Assembly (NCBI GenBank): GCA_043744275.1
Contig: JAYTUY010000283.1
Coordinates: forward strand, 1 to 11,628
Reading direction: 5' to 3'
Source of the DNA: JAAFJT01 sp043744275
GTDB taxonomy: Bacteria; Bacteroidota; Bacteroidia; Chitinophagales; Saprospiraceae
Length of the DNA stretch: 11,628 bases
A program made the translations under genes and the position numbers. The notes under the pieces are model-generated. The model ran no database searches. It was not told the DNA's origin and was given only the letters and a program-made list of their open reading frames with translations. Below are positions 1-7,086 of this stretch, one piece after another; the stretch's first letter is position 1, and every line of letters begins with the position of its first letter.

Positions 1-252
1 TTAAATCTTTTATTGACTATTTAGCCAATATTGTTTGTAACTATATTATTGATTATCAATGCCTTACAATTTAATTTTTTTTACTGTACAGTAGTTTGAT
101 AAAAAAGACAAAACTACGAAAATATTAATGGGGTTGTAATTAAGGAACGCGGATGACGCAGATTAAACTGATTTTATCTTTGAAAATATAAAAAAATCAG
201 TGAAAATCAGTTTAATCCGTGTCATCCGCGTTCCCATTGCAATATGTAAAAA
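1..252. other. Left-edge intergenic region, no gene seen
   Basis: I see no credible coding sequence here on either strand. It holds a perfect 12-bp palindrome, TACTGTACAGTA (82-93), and an overlapping hairpin with GTAGTTT at 91-97 and AAACTAC at 111-117. A minus-strand TAGTTTTG (116-109) fits the Bacteroidota -7 element TAnnTTTG, but no TTTG lies about 20 bp upstream, so a leftward promoter is only a weak possibility. The right half is filled by the palindromic repeat at 144-234. Confidence 0.5.
144..234. repeat. 91-bp imperfect palindromic repeat element
   Basis: Two 32-bp arms (144-175 and 203-234) are inverted copies differing at only two positions, separated by a 27-bp AT-rich centre. 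The arms start with GGAACGCGGATGAC and end with GATTAAACTGATTTT. The element begins and ends sharply, lies 18 bp past the stop codon of the leftward gene at 253-960, and could act as a transcription terminator there. Words of the form GTGTCATCCGCGTTCC recur, from memory, as dispersed intergenic repeats in many Bacteroidota and some other phyla, so this is probably one copy of a mobile or formerly mobile palindromic family. It encodes no protein. Confidence 0.75.
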
Positions 253-960
253 TTAATGACTCGCCTGCGCTTTGAGCTTTTCTTTCCGAGCTATTTTTTG
301 ATCATTATTACTGTCATAGACACAATATTGGTCATATTTTATGGGGTCTTTTTCTGCCCAAATATCTTTACCGATATTGCAAGTTTCAATCATCAGCTCG
401 TAGATTTTATTGCCTTGTTCGGTGCGAATATCGACGGCAATATCGCGGTCAGCAATTTTATCTTGCTGAATATTCAAGGCATTTTCAAAGACCGTATAGG
501 CATCGACGACCTTCTGAATTTGATTTTCATTCACACCTACATCAGCGAGGAAGTCGTTTTGAGCTCTCGCTACACGAGCAACTCGACGCCCACAAAAGAG
601 CAACTGCGCATCGGTCATATCGCCCATTTTAGCCGTACCGAATTTTCGATAACGCCCTGAGCGATTGCCATATTTCATCTCCACACGAGTCATAATGCTG
701 CGGATGGCACTTTTCAGTTTTTCGGCTGCAGTATATTTTTTATCAGTAACAATCATCTGATCACCCACCAATTCATCATCGTCAGGCAGGTTTTTAAACT
801 TCTCACACTGATTGGCGAAGCCTGTTAATTTATCAGGGGAAAAACCATATTGTTTGAATTGTTCAATATCTCGGTGAGCGTTTCGGATGGTATGCATGCA
901 TGACGTGTAGAGGTCTGCATCAGGAAAGTTATACATTCGGTGACCCGTTTGTTTTTTCAT
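253..960 (-). CDS. Conserved-type hypothetical helical protein with internal duplication
   Basis: This 235-aa protein belongs to no family I can name. It has no signal peptide or membrane segment and looks almost entirely helical. Two halves of about 85 residues resemble each other: residues 14-97 and 117-202 both start with a DAxL-type helix, continue with an R-A-x-x-D helix, a short turn with Gly, and a helix holding F-x-N, suggesting an ancient duplication that gives two helical bundles. Five cysteines (21, 52, 123, 194, 213) show no metal-site spacing. The tail (203-235) is charged. I recall similar uncharacterised proteins in Bacteroidota. The ATG at 960 has no Shine-Dalgarno but lies below a consensus promoter at 1049-1080, giving a leader of about 80 nt. 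The gene seems to be a single transcription unit closed by the palindrome at 144-234. Confidence 0.8.
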   Translation of the reverse strand: MKKQTGHRMYNFPDADLYTSCMHTIRNAHRDIEQFKQYGFSPDKLTGFANQCEKFKNLPDDDELVGDQMIVTDKKYTAAEKLKSAIRSIMTRVEMKYGNRSGRYRKFGTAKMGDMTDAQLLFCGRRVARVARAQNDFLADVGVNENQIQKVVDAYTVFENALNIQQDKIADRDIAVDIRTEQGNKIYELMIETCNIGKDIWAEKDPIKYDQYCVYDSNNDQKIARKEKLKAQASH

Positions 961-961
961 A

Positions 962-978
962 ACTCAATGATTTTGAGT
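962..978 (-). promoter_or_regulatory. Small leader hairpin next to the start codon
   Basis: ACTCAA (962-967) and TTGAGT (973-978) form a 6-bp stem with a 5-nt loop, ending 1 nt before the ATG of the 235-aa gene. In the mRNA it could limit ribosome access, but a stem this short in AT-rich DNA can also arise by chance. Confidence 0.3.
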
Positions 979-1019
979 GGTTTAAAAATTACAATGTTTC
1001 ATCAATAAAAGAGCTTTAA

Positions 1020-1029
1020 TACTGAGGGG
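1020..1029 (+). repeat. TACTGAGGGG word, intergenic copy 1
   Basis: Exact 10-mer followed by G. It lies between the promoter at 1049-1080 and the start codon at 960, so the leader RNA would contain CCCCTCAGTA. Confidence 0.8.
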
Positions 1030-1048
1030 GTATTAAATTTTATTAAGA

Positions 1049-1080
1049 CAAATATAAAACAGGATTTTTATAAAAACAAA
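1049..1080 (-). promoter_or_regulatory. Bacteroidota consensus promoter for the 253-960 gene
   Basis: On the minus strand, TTTG (1080-1077) is followed after 20 bp by TATATTTG (1056-1049), an exact match to the phylum's TTTG / TAnnTTTG sigma-ABfr type consensus. Transcription would start near 1042. The TACTGAGGGG-family copy at 1020-1029 then falls in the early untranslated leader. Confidence 0.65.
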
Positions 1081-1131
1081 TTTATGTTTCAATAAAACAA
1101 TAATATTCTAATGTTTTACTCAGTTTGAATT

Positions 1132-2046
1132 TTATTGGTTGGCTTTTGAGGCATTAAAATAGCCTGCACCCATGAGAATGTGCATATAATTGATGCTCCC
1201 TTTTTTATTAGCATGTTGAAAATCGCCAATGTCTTCACGGTCGCTCAATACAGTTGAATAATCTTTAATCGACATATTTGTTTGGCTTTCAACATACGTT
1301 TTCAAAGGTGTTAAAAATGAATCCCGAACGCTTTCAGCAAAAGCGGGAAAATATGGATTGATGACCAATTTGACTTCCACGCCTTTATTTTGAGCGTATT
1401 CAATCATTTCTTTTAAATGCACGACCATGTTTGGAAACATACGGACTTTATAGGAATTGAGCGACGTGTCATTGGCTGCGGAAGTGCTTATTACTCGGTC
1501 AATGAGCCAATCTTCATCAGTTTTGTTGCGATGATATAAAACACGTTGAAAAATTTCAGAATTATGACGATATAACCACGATACTTTTCCGCCATACACA
1601 ATCTTCCGCCCAGCCCAATCATCAGGCGAGTGGATACCCCTCAGTAAAGTGTCTAATCGGGGCGATGCAGGGGTGTATAAATTGAAACCAGATTTGAGCA
1701 TATCATTTTCACGGTCGCAAAGGGTGACATCTACCACCATCACTTTGGGTGCTTTGTGGTGGTCGAGATAGTCCATCACAAGGCATTTAGCCAAGTCTGC
1801 GGGCATACCATTATAGCTGATATTCATTGTTTTTAAGGAGGTCAACTTCTCAACTTCGGGCTGATAAAATGTCAAACCTCTTGAATTGCCGACAAAAAGA
1901 ATGTCAGCATCTTGATGGGCATAATAAAGTCGCGAGTAGCGAAATTGGCTGTTTTCAGTGATTTTATTTAAAAAAAAGCCGCCAATGCGGTCACCTAAAA
2001 GGGCAAGTAATAAAAAAGCAATAATCCAAGTAATCTGTTTTCCCAT
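1132..2046 (-). CDS. Membrane-anchored SGNH/GDSL-like hydrolase
   Basis: This 304-aa protein has one N-terminal membrane segment (about residues 6-26) that would anchor it facing the periplasm. After it comes an SGNH-like fold: strand and nucleophile turn ILFVGNSRG (residues 49-57, Ser55 as candidate nucleophile), a block-II-like NISYNG (75-80), a strand with VINP (228-231), and a C-terminal D-F-Q-H (275-278) supplying the likely Asp275/His278. The triad is inferred from motif position. Such proteins, of the DltD/AlgX/AlgJ kind, often modify or de-esterify cell-wall or surface polysaccharides and usually pair with an MBOAT acyltransferase, but no MBOAT gene is visible here. It lies 106 bp downstream of the esterase gene, and I see no promoter between them, so co-transcription is possible. 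The substrate is unknown. Confidence 0.75.
   Translation of the reverse strand: MGKQITWIIAFLLLALLGDRIGGFFLNKITENSQFRYSRLYYAHQDADILFVGNSRGLTFYQPEVEKLTSLKTMNISYNGMPADLAKCLVMDYLDHHKAPKVMVVDVTLCDRENDMLKSGFNLYTPASPRLDTLLRGIHSPDDWAGRKIVYGGKVSWLYRHNSEIFQRVLYHRNKTDEDWLIDRVISTSAANDTSLNSYKVRMFPNMVVHLKEMIEYAQNKGVEVKLVINPYFPAFAESVRDSFLTPLKTYVESQTNMSIKDYSTVLSDREDIGDFQHANKKGSINYMHILMGAGYFNASKANQ
1637..1646 (-). repeat. TACTGAGGGG word, copy 2, inside the SGNH gene
   Basis: Exact 10-mer followed by T on the minus strand. It is read out of phase as xxA-CTG-AGG-GGx, giving L134-L135-R136-G137, the only copy read this way. Confidence 0.8.
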
Positions 2047-2152
2047 TTTTTTTGAATAAATTAAATCTCTATAATTCCTTAAAATTGGTTTTTAATTGAA
2101 TATTATTTATTATTTGAATTTAACGAAAACAACACCGCTTTGATACATTCAC

Positions 2153-2827
2153 TTACAAGATAAATTGCTTTGTAAAATTGTCTAAAACATCAGTCAAAAT
2201 TTCATGTTTTCCTTTGAAAGGGATATAATTGAGGTCAATATTTTGAGTTTTGGCAAAATCCAAATGCCATTCTATTTTGTCAGGCGTGACAAATTCGTCT
2301 TCATCGCCATTGATAAAATGTATTTTTTTATCGGATAAATATTGACTGAGGGGTTGCCCAAAAAATTCATCGCGCAGGTAATCAATGTCTTCAGGCAAAA
2401 CGCCGCCCCAAAAAATGAGATGATGGAATAGTGGTTGCGCCCTTTGAATCCAACGCATCTGAGTGGCTACGCCTTGTGAAAATCCTAAAAGTATAATTTT
2501 TACATCAGGGGAGAGTTGAGTGATGAATTCATTGTAAACCGTTGTTAAAAAACTAGAATAATCTTCTATTTCGTCCAATCTATCCAATTTTGTCATCCAA
2601 TTAGCTCCGACAATACCTTTTCGCATATCCCAATAAAAGCGATTTAAGGCTTCGGGAGCGACTACGAAATGCTCTTCGGTATTAAAAATTTCAAACTTGC
2701 GAATGAAATTGCTTGCCAATTGTCCGTAGCCATGAGTGACGAACCATAAGTATTTCACTTTTGAAGTCGGCTCGCCGTGTGTATAATAATGTGCCGTTTG
2801 AGGGAGTTTAATTTTATGGTGTTGCAT
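2153..2827 (-). CDS. Alpha/beta-hydrolase, phospholipase/carboxylesterase family
   Basis: A serine hydrolase of 224 aa, close to the usual size for single-domain carboxylesterases of the Abhydrolase_2 type. The early strand ends in FVTHGYG (29-35), the oxyanion region. The nucleophile elbow is GFSQG with Ser117, the acid is Asp177 in NGDEDEFVTP (173-182), and the base is His208 in FKGKHEI (204-210). All three triad members are present and in order. There is no signal peptide, so it probably acts in the cytoplasm on small acyl esters; the actual substrate cannot be told. A 7-bp tandem repeat (2847-2864) lies just upstream of the ATG. The gene follows the amidase by 83 bp on the same strand, but nothing in it ties it to cell-wall work. 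Confidence 0.88.
   Translation of the reverse strand: MQHHKIKLPQTAHYYTHGEPTSKVKYLWFVTHGYGQLASNFIRKFEIFNTEEHFVVAPEALNRFYWDMRKGIVGANWMTKLDRLDEIEDYSSFLTTVYNEFITQLSPDVKIILLGFSQGVATQMRWIQRAQPLFHHLIFWGGVLPEDIDYLRDEFFGQPLSQYLSDKKIHFINGDEDEFVTPDKIEWHLDFAKTQNIDLNYIPFKGKHEILTDVLDNFTKQFIL
2345..2353 (+). repeat. ACTGAGGGG word, copy 3, inside the esterase gene
   Basis: Exact 9-mer but preceded by G rather than T, the only copy lacking the leading T. It is read in phase as CCC-CTC-AGT, giving P159-L160-S161. Confidence 0.75.
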
Positions 2828-2846
2828 ATTTAGATTTTAGAGGAGA

Positions 2847-2864
2847 GATATTAGATATTAGATA
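2847..2864. repeat. 7-bp tandem repeat GATATTA
   Basis: Two full copies plus GATA. It sits 20-37 bp upstream of the esterase start codon, in the gap after the amidase gene. Confidence 0.6.
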
Positions 2865-2910
2865 ATTTAAATAAATAGGCAATCTATAAGCCTCTTTTAC
2901 TGAACATTTT

Positions 2911-4113
2911 TTATTTCATAAAACCTTCAACCAACCAACCTGCAATGGCTTGGCGATTATTTTTAATCATAATCCGTTTTCTATCAAATTCATTGCGAAT
3001 ATTACCTATTTCAACGAACACTGTTGTCGGTTTGGTTTCGCGAAGCATGTGCAAGTCGCGTGTAGTAACCGTACCTGAATAATCACGATTGGCTTTAGTA
3101 GCATATTTTGATTCAAGAACGGCTTGCATTCGTTTGGCAATTTTATAGCTGCTTTCATTGCCGCTTTGATAGTATAAAAAAGTGTCGATATGTTCATTTT
3201 TACCTCTTGAATCGACGTGAATCACGATGAGACGTTGGTCAGTGATGCCTTTCTTTTTATATTTTTCATACAATTCATTCACAGCATCTGAGCGTTGAAA
3301 TAGCCGTGTTTTATGATGAACAGGCACTTTTAAATTAGGATAAGTGACCTCATCATTATCACATAATAAAAAATCTCCATCTCGAATACCATCATTGAGG
3401 TCGCGATTGATAATAAAAACAGTCGCCCCATGTTTTATCAATTCACGGGCTACTCGCAACGACACATCGTAGGCATATTCATCTTCGCAAAGGGTTCTGC
3501 CTTGCACTTTGGCTTGCGCACCTGGGTCAGGACCCCCATGACCACCTTCTACATAGAAAATTTTACCTTTTAATTTACGGTCAACAGCGGGCACATCCTC
3601 ATATTTTTTTCCAAAAATAGCATAAGCAGTCGATTTTGTACTCACTAATCTTTCTGACCCCTCAGTAACAGCGGGTTCAAGTTTAGGTGTGATGATTTTT
3701 TTCTGACCGACACAATTTTGAATATGAAATGGCACATAAAGAAATTTATCTTCTTTATATGATTGCTGACGAATGCCTTTTTTCAAGAGGTCGGTATTAT
3801 AAGACTCAATATTTTTAGCAATATCAAGGTCGGTAATCCCAATTGATGACCGAATATTTTTACCATTGAAATTATAGATAAGCACAGGCAGGTTATATTC
3901 CTTGTTGATACTGAGGGGTATAGCTTTGGGTAGTTTGTTGATTTTTAAAAATTGCTGAAAATTGCAATCATATTCGTCGAGGAGATAGCTTTTGAGTGCT
4001 TCTTGAATAGTCATATTTTTACTGAGTTTGACGCGCAGATATTGCGGTTGCAAATCAGTTTGAAAACTACTGAGGGGTATCATCAAAAGGCAAATTAATA
4101 GAAATCGGGTCAT
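2911..4113 (-). CDS. Secreted N-acetylmuramoyl-L-alanine amidase (Amidase_3)
   Basis: This 400-aa enzyme should cut the amide bond between MurNAc and L-alanine in peptidoglycan. A short hydrophobic signal (residues 4-17) sends it to the periplasm. Residues 25-130 look like a divergent LysM-like binding region. The catalytic domain covers about 184-398. Zinc ligands are His192 (in GGHGGPDPGA), Glu210 and His299 (in VIHVDS), and the catalytic glutamate is Glu368 in FVEIGN. The usual SIHAN and ExGFxSN motifs are altered here (VIHVDSRG, VEIGNIRNEFD), so this is a divergent member, but the zinc and catalytic residues are kept. The Pro-rich stretch near 143-150 is a linker. The gene follows the two SPOR-bearing genes on the same strand. 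AmiC-type enzymes serve daughter-cell separation, and a division role is plausible. No consensus promoter is visible in the 145-bp gap upstream. Confidence 0.88.
   Translation of the reverse strand: MTRFLLICLLMIPLSSFQTDLQPQYLRVKLSKNMTIQEALKSYLLDEYDCNFQQFLKINKLPKAIPLSINKEYNLPVLIYNFNGKNIRSSIGITDLDIAKNIESYNTDLLKKGIRQQSYKEDKFLYVPFHIQNCVGQKKIITPKLEPAVTEGSERLVSTKSTAYAIFGKKYEDVPAVDRKLKGKIFYVEGGHGGPDPGAQAKVQGRTLCEDEYAYDVSLRVARELIKHGATVFIINRDLNDGIRDGDFLLCDNDEVTYPNLKVPVHHKTRLFQRSDAVNELYEKYKKKGITDQRLIVIHVDSRGKNEHIDTFLYYQSGNESSYKIAKRMQAVLESKYATKANRDYSGTVTTRDLHMLRETKPTTVFVEIGNIRNEFDRKRIMIKNNRQAIAGWLVEGFMK
3658..3667 (-). repeat. TACTGAGGGG word, copy 4, inside the amidase gene
   Basis: Exact 10-mer followed by T. 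It is read as ACT-GAG-GGG, giving T150-E151-G152 in the linker before the catalytic domain. Confidence 0.8.
3909..3918 (+). repeat. TACTGAGGGG word, copy 5, inside the amidase gene
   Basis: Exact 10-mer followed by T. It is read as CCC-CTC-AGT, giving P66-L67-S68 in the N-terminal domain. Confidence 0.8.
4068..4077 (+). repeat. TACTGAGGGG word, copy 6, in the amidase signal peptide
   Basis: Exact 10-mer followed by T. It is read as CCC-CTC-AGT, giving P13-L14-S15 near the predicted signal-peptide cleavage region. It faces copy 7 (4202-4211) as an inverted pair 124 bp apart. Confidence 0.8.
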
Positions 4114-4165
4114 GCGGAATCAGATTTGGCATTTTTCACTTGAACTACTATGTAAAGGCAAATTT

Positions 4166-4260
4166 AGTGAAAAATTAATAGTGAAAAGTGAAAAATAAAT
4201 ACCCCTCAGTACATTTTCACTTTTCACTTTTCACTTTTCACTTTTCACTTTTCACTTTTT
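4166..4260. repeat. Inverted 7-bp tandem arrays AGTGAAA / TTTTCAC
   Basis: Six perfect TTTTCAC units run from 4214 to 4255, starting at the stop codon of the 906-aa gene. Facing them are AGTGAAA units at 4166-4172, 4180-4186 and 4187-4193. The facing units form a perfect 15-bp stem (4180-4194 with 4214-4228) around a 19-nt loop that holds CCCCTCAGTA (4202-4211). As RNA this lies between the 906-aa gene and the amidase gene, so it may be a terminator, an attenuator or an mRNA-end protector. Copy number in such arrays is expected to vary between strains. Confidence 0.8.
4202..4211 (-). repeat. TACTGAGGGG word, copy 7, in hairpin loop
   Basis: Exact 10-mer followed by T, intergenic. It occupies the loop of the heptamer hairpin between the 906-aa gene and the amidase gene. 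Confidence 0.8.
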
Positions 4261-6979
4261 AATCGACTACTTTAAATTTAACACCATCTTTAACCACCAC
4301 TTTAGCATCTTTATATCCAGCAGTTTTTACTTTAGCTTTCATATCTTTTGCTTGTTGTAGAGTTTTGAAACCATCCATGATAAAAAGTGTCAAATCGCCT
4401 TCTACTACTTGATCCACTTTCCACAAATTGGCTACTTTAGAATCGTCGAACCATTCAGGTTTTTTCATAGCGGCTATTTTCACCTTGAATGTTTTGTCCT
4501 CAACATCTTTCTTAACCACTTTTGTAGGCGCGACAACAGCTACATCTTTAGGTTTTACAACCGTGTTGTATGATTTTGGTTTTGGCAATGCCGCTGCTGC
4601 TTTAGTTGTCGTAGCAGTTGAAACCGCTTTTGGTTTAGGAAGTGGCGTTTGAGCTTTAGGCTGCGTTGTAGCAGCTGGCTGAACGACCTTTGGTTTTGGC
4701 AACGGCTTAGGTGATTTAGTCACCGTAGTTGGCTGTGTTGTTTTTGGCTTAGGCAATGGCTTATCAGGTTCTGTTTCCATTACTACTATTTTTTGTTTAG
4801 GAGCAGGGGTGAAATTATTACTTGAAGCCGCTTTGTCATTTTTTTCTTCAATAGCGTAAGCACCTGTAAAACCTTTCGCTTTCACTTTGTCCAAAGCAAT
4901 ATTAGCTGATTCACGGGTTGAATATACACCCAAACGGACTTTCTGTTTGCCTTCCTCAGGTGCAATATAAACGTTACCAATTGTTTTTAATTCATCATAT
5001 TTTGACAAATTCAAAACATCATCACTACCTGAAACGAAAATCTGTACAGCATAAACTTTTTCTTCTGGCGTTTTAGCCGTCACTTTTGCTGGGCGTATAT
5101 CATATGCAGGCGGTACATCAGATGGTCTTGGCACTGATTTTTTTGCATTATTATCTACACTTGCCATCAATTCAGATTTCTCAGAAAGATCAGAAGGTTT
5201 TAATATAACATCACCTAAATTTTTATTGACATATTCAGCAGGTTTTACTGTTTTTTTACCAATAATAAAACCTTCTTTTGAATAAGTAATCAAATAAACG
5301 GCTGTCGGTGATAGGTTAAATTTATACCGACCATTTTTATCAGTTATAAATTCCAATTGCGCATTAGTCGCTTGATTGGTGGCTCTAACGATGACATTTT
5401 CAAGTTCATCGTTGGTCGCTCCATCTAAAACCAAGCCTTTGTACTGAGGGATAGTGCTCATTGCCGTAGGCACATCTCTTTCCATTGTTACCTCAATATT
5501 ACGTGTCGTTTTGACGAATTGAGGCTCTATTTTCAAGGTTTTTGTTTTAAAACCTTCTTTTTTTACTTCAATGGTATAAGTTTTACCGTCATTCAAATCG
5601 AGCATATAATTGCCTCCTTTGAGTTGCGCCAAGCTTTTTTCATTGCCTTGAGTAACAGAAATTTTAGCATCTTTAATAGGTGCACCATTTTCAATGACGA
5701 TGATATTCGCACTTTCAGATGGTCTGTCAACCCGATAAATATCTTCTTTTCCTTTGCCTCCTTTTCTATTAGAAACAAAAAAACCGACATTTACTGAGGG
5801 GTCAAAAACATAACTAAAATCATCGCCCGATGAATTAACCCTTGTGCCCATATTGACGACTTCCGAACCCAAGCCTTCAGTTTTGAAAACATCAAAACCG
5901 CCATAGCCTGTTTGATAATCAGATGAAAAATACAATGTTTTACCATCAGTAAACGGTGTGATTTCATCGCCTGAAGTATTGATAGACGCGCCTACATTGC
6001 GAGGTTCTGCCCATACATTACCCCGTTTTGAACAGACATAAATATCAAAACCGCCTTGTCCACCGCCTCTATTTGAAGCGAAATACAAGGTCTTTCCATC
6101 AGGACTCAATGAAGGGAAACCCGTTGAAAAGCCCGTCCCGTTGTGAATGAATGCGCGTATATCCGCCCAACTGCCATCATCATTGATATTGGCTGTAAAA
6201 AGGCTGAACTCCATGCCTGCATTTGAATTGATGCGCTCACCATCATCAAAATTATTGCGCATGAATACTACCGTTTTGCCATCGGCAGAGTAGGAGGGAT
6301 TGCTCTCATTATAAGTGTTTTTCAAATCACTTTTCAAAAAACCGATTTTGAAAGGTTGACTTGAGACATTTTCAATGGGTGCCAAATAAAGCTGATTTTG
6401 AGTTGAACCTGTCCAGTCGCTTTTGGCTGCTGTTTGATTGGCTCTGTTCATGTCCATTCGGCTTGATGACCAAATCAATTGATTTTTGTACATCGAAACG
6501 CCAAATTCAGACGTCGAAGTGTTCGCTTTACTGAGGGGTGCCACTTTCAAATCTATCGAATTGTCCTCATTATTGCGAGCGAATCGGCATGATTTGATGT
6601 AATTCGCAGCCGTTGTCGCATCAGTAGCGCGATAGGCATTAAATTGTGCTTCTGCATTGTCATACAAGCCAAGCATCATGAGCACTTTGCCATAATTCAG
6701 ATGAGCCGGAGGGCGCACCTTTGTGTCCTTCACAGCTTTTGAATACCATAAAGCAGCATCATCCAAAGCGTTGAGATGATAGTAAGCATCCGCCAAACGC
6801 GTGGCAACAGCCAAGTCGTTGGGATCACGAGCCAATATGGTTTCGTATGATTTTGACGCTAAGCGATAAGCGTGCAATTCGTATTGCTTATCGGCTTTTT
6901 CTAAGAGCGTTTGAGCAGTTACGGTAAAAGATGCGACGATGAGAGTTACCGTCGGTAAGATTCTAAATAGCATTTGCAT
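4259..6979 (-). CDS. PorE-like TPR-PD40-CRD protein with two SPOR-like domains
   Basis: This 906-aa secreted protein has a signal peptide (cleavage likely after Ala22 of TVTA), TPR-like helices (about 24-135), a beta-propeller of PD40 blades (about 155-420; SADGKTVVF, SPDGKTLYF, TDGKTLYFSS), two carboxypeptidase-regulatory-like beta domains (about 425-500 and 511-595), a SPOR-like domain (about 641-712), a Pro/Lys linker with four LPKPK units (741-802), and a second SPOR-like domain (about 829-904). The TPR-propeller-CRD order matches PorE, an outer-membrane type IX secretion protein, but PorE ends in OmpA-C while this one ends in SPOR-like domains. SPOR domains bind glycan stripped by amidases, and an amidase gene follows. 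There is no lipobox cysteine. The start could also be Met3. A consensus promoter lies at 7016-7047. It could instead be one of the many PD40 proteins unrelated to secretion. Confidence 0.82.
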   Translation of the reverse strand: MQMLFRILPTVTLIVASFTVTAQTLLEKADKQYELHAYRLASKSYETILARDPNDLAVATRLADAYYHLNALDDAALWYSKAVKDTKVRPPAHLNYGKVLMMLGLYDNAEAQFNAYRATDATTAANYIKSCRFARNNEDNSIDLKVAPLSKANTSTSEFGVSMYKNQLIWSSSRMDMNRANQTAAKSDWTGSTQNQLYLAPIENVSSQPFKIGFLKSDLKNTYNESNPSYSADGKTVVFMRNNFDDGERINSNAGMEFSLFTANINDDGSWADIRAFIHNGTGFSTGFPSLSPDGKTLYFASNRGGGQGGFDIYVCSKRGNVWAEPRNVGASINTSGDEITPFTDGKTLYFSSDYQTGYGGFDVFKTEGLGSEVVNMGTRVNSSGDDFSYVFDPSVNVGFFVSNRKGGKGKEDIYRVDRPSESANIIVIENGAPIKDAKISVTQGNEKSLAQLKGGNYMLDLNDGKTYTIEVKKEGFKTKTLKIEPQFVKTTRNIEVTMERDVPTAMSTIPQYKGLVLDGATNDELENVIVRATNQATNAQLEFITDKNGRYKFNLSPTAVYLITYSKEGFIIGKKTVKPAEYVNKNLGDVILKPSDLSEKSELMASVDNNAKKSVPRPSDVPPAYDIRPAKVTAKTPEEKVYAVQIFVSGSDDVLNLSKYDELKTIGNVYIAPEEGKQKVRLGVYSTRESANIALDKVKAKGFTGAYAIEEKNDKAASSNNFTPAPKQKIVVMETEPDKPLPKPKTTQPTTVTKSPKPLPKPKVVQPAATTQPKAQTPLPKPKAVSTATTTKAAAALPKPKSYNTVVKPKDVAVVAPTKVVKKDVEDKTFKVKIAAMKKPEWFDDSKVANLWKVDQVVEGDLTLFIMDGFKTLQQAKDMKAKVKTAGYKDAKVVVKDGVKFKVVD
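4600..4760 (-). repeat. In-gene repeat coding LPKPK linker units
   Basis: Near-identical DNA words of the type TTGGTTTTGGCAA recur on the plus strand and code four [PA]LPKPK units at residues 741, 759, 779 and 797, spaced 18-20 residues apart. This is a likely site of length variation by slippage or recombination. Confidence 0.65.
5442..5451 (+). repeat. Degenerate TACTGAGGGG copy (TACTGAGGGA)
   Basis: One mismatch at the last base. It is read in a third phase as ATC-CCT-CAG-TAC, giving I510-P511-Q512-Y513 at the junction between the two CRD domains. Confidence 0.45.
5792..5801 (+). repeat. TACTGAGGGG word, copy 8, inside the 906-aa gene
   Basis: Exact 10-mer followed by T. It is read as GAC-CCC-TCA-GTA, giving D393-P394-S395-V396 in a propeller loop. 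Confidence 0.8.
6529..6538 (+). repeat. TACTGAGGGG word, copy 9, inside the 906-aa gene
   Basis: Exact 10-mer followed by T. It is read as CCC-CTC-AGT, giving P148-L149-S150 between the TPR region and the propeller. Confidence 0.8.
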
Positions 6980-7015
6980 AGCGTTCCATTTTGTGTGAAA
7001 AATGATAAATTCCTA

Positions 7016-7047
7016 CAAATTTATTTGATAAAATGTTGTAAATCAAA
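7016..7047 (-). promoter_or_regulatory. Bacteroidota consensus promoter for the 906-aa gene
   Basis: On the minus strand, TTTG (7047-7044) is followed after 20 bp by TAAATTTG (7023-7016), an exact consensus match with the same spacing as the promoter at 1049-1080. The start point would be near 7009, giving a leader of about 30 nt to the ATG at 6979. It lets the 906-aa gene be expressed apart from the OmpA gene upstream. Confidence 0.7.
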
Positions 7048-7086
7048 TTTTTATGATTTTTTTATTTATTAAGGCGGTTAAGCTAC

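Noticed and set aside
256..660. 134-aa plus-strand open frame over the 235-aa gene
   Set aside because: It lies antisense within a gene that has a consensus promoter and protein-like composition, and its product resembles no family.
2101..2115. TATTATT tandem as another heptamer repeat
   Set aside because: Two copies of an all-A/T unit are likely by chance in this composition.
4214..4255. Possible CRISPR-like array
   Set aside because: The units are 7 bp with no spacers and no cas genes nearby; it is a simple tandem repeat.
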